The translations under genes and the position numbers were made by a program. The notes beneath the pieces are model-generated. The model was not told where the DNA came from, did no database searches, and saw nothing but the letters and a program-made list of their open reading frames with translations. Shown here piece after piece: positions 63,415-64,000 of a stretch of 64,000 bases of DNA. This DNA comes from Catenulispora pinisilvae. Lineage in GTDB: Bacteria; Actinomycetota; Actinomycetes; Streptomycetales; Catenulisporaceae. Where the stretch lies: the NCBI RefSeq assembly GCF_015356865.1, contig NZ_JAAFZA010000022.1:1-64000 (forward strand), given 5' to 3'. Positions within the stretch are counted from its first letter, which is position 1, and every line of letters starts with the position of its first letter.

Positions 63415-64000
63415 GCCCGGCTCCTGTGAGCCCGACCCCTCGGGACCCGCGGTACTTCGTGGACGGGGTGCGCTCGGGATCTCGTGCGGCGATCGCGCGG
63501 ACCATCACGCTGGTGGAGTCCACTCGGGCCGATCACCGGGTGATCGGGCAGCAGGTGCTGACGGCGCTGCTGCCGTACTCCGGCGGCGCGGTGCGGGTCG
63601 GCGTCACCGGCGTTCCCGGCGTGGGCAAGTCGACGTTCATCGACGCGCTCGGCTCGATGCTGACCGGGCTCGGCCACCGGGTCGCGGTGCTCGCGGTCGA
63701 CCCGTCGTCGACCCGCACCGGCGGCTCGATCCTGGGCGACAAGACGCGGATGGAGCGGCTGGCCGTCGATCCCGCCGCCTTCGTGCGGCCCTCGCCCACC
63801 TCCGGGACGCTCGGCGGGGTCGCCAAGGCCACGCGCGAGAGCATGGTGGTGATGGAGGCCGCCGGCTACGACGTGGTGCTGGTCGAGACGGTCGGGGTGG
63901 GGCAGTCCGAGACCGCGGTCGCCGGCATGGTCGACACCTTCCTGCTGCTGGCCCTGGCCCGGACCGGGGACCAGTTGCAGGGGATCAAGAAAGGCGTGCT
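63411..64000 (+). CDS. meaB: MeaB/ArgK-type GTPase, partial at the window end
   Basis: The first 196 codons of the mutase-protecting G3E GTPase. Walker A is GVPGVGKST, followed by [20 protein letters not shown] and switch region [10 protein letters not shown], all typical of MeaB/MMAA. It guards and reactivates methylmalonyl-CoA mutase by controlling cobalamin loading. GTG 63411 overlaps the mutB stop (GTGA); GTG 63426 is a second in-frame start. The C-terminus lies beyond 64000. Confidence 0.95.

Overview
The window is about 70% GC with strong codon-position bias, GTG/TTG starts, many 1-8 bp start/stop overlaps, long signal peptides and many secreted multidomain carbohydrate-active enzymes. 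It also carries a methylmalonyl-CoA mutase operon. This points to a filamentous, soil-type actinomycete; a Catenulispora- or Streptomyces-like organism is my inference. I see no rRNA, tRNA, CRISPR array, integrase or transposase.

Layout. 1-1242: gene-free stretch, then a cold-shock-domain protein. 1454-9766: a tightly coupled operon (S9 peptidase, serine hydrolase, M20 hydrolase, GNAT acyltransferase, enolase-superfamily racemase) followed by a PucR-type regulator; the middle three match the known D-to-L amino-acid conversion route through N-acyl intermediates. 9767-15048: an HTH-only protein, a secreted S8-type protease shell without catalytic domain translationally coupled to an S53 protease, and a DUF6585-like protein. 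15075-19632: a TetR gene divergent from an acyl-CoA dehydrogenase / APH-like / histidine phosphatase / SDR cluster. 19746-21760: a leader-peptide plus structured-RNA candidate, then a GH18 chitinase. 21982-29322: metabolic genes (VOC, succinate-semialdehyde dehydrogenase, LOG protein, second aldehyde dehydrogenase, glutamate decarboxylase, GNAT), interrupted at 25061-25640 by three eroded gene fragments.

29309-44630 is a plant-glycan style region: GH95-like enzyme and SGNH esterase sharing an internally triplicated beta-trefoil, a divergent ROK regulator, a kinase-like P-loop protein, a broken kinase/PstS fusion, and a GH3-GH31 operon with ricin-type lectin domains. 46916-54190 is a beta-1,3-glucan style cluster of three CBM32-bearing secreted proteins (beta-helix, GH16 plus a second barrel, GH64). 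The first two are divergent and share a 408-bp inverted repeat centred on a palindromic promoter region. 54260-58944 holds a His-rich membrane protein, a ricin-type lectin, a low-complexity secreted protein, a SigE-type sigma factor with a membrane partner, and a GH79-like enzyme. 59180-64000 is mutA-mutB-meaB, with meaB cut by the window end.

The most unusual items are the inverted repeat enclosing the divergent promoters at 48678-49922, the leader ORF with a near-perfect anti-Shine-Dalgarno match and long stems at 19746-19983, the catalytic-domain-less S8 shell next to a sedolisin, and the pseudogene cluster at 25061-25640.
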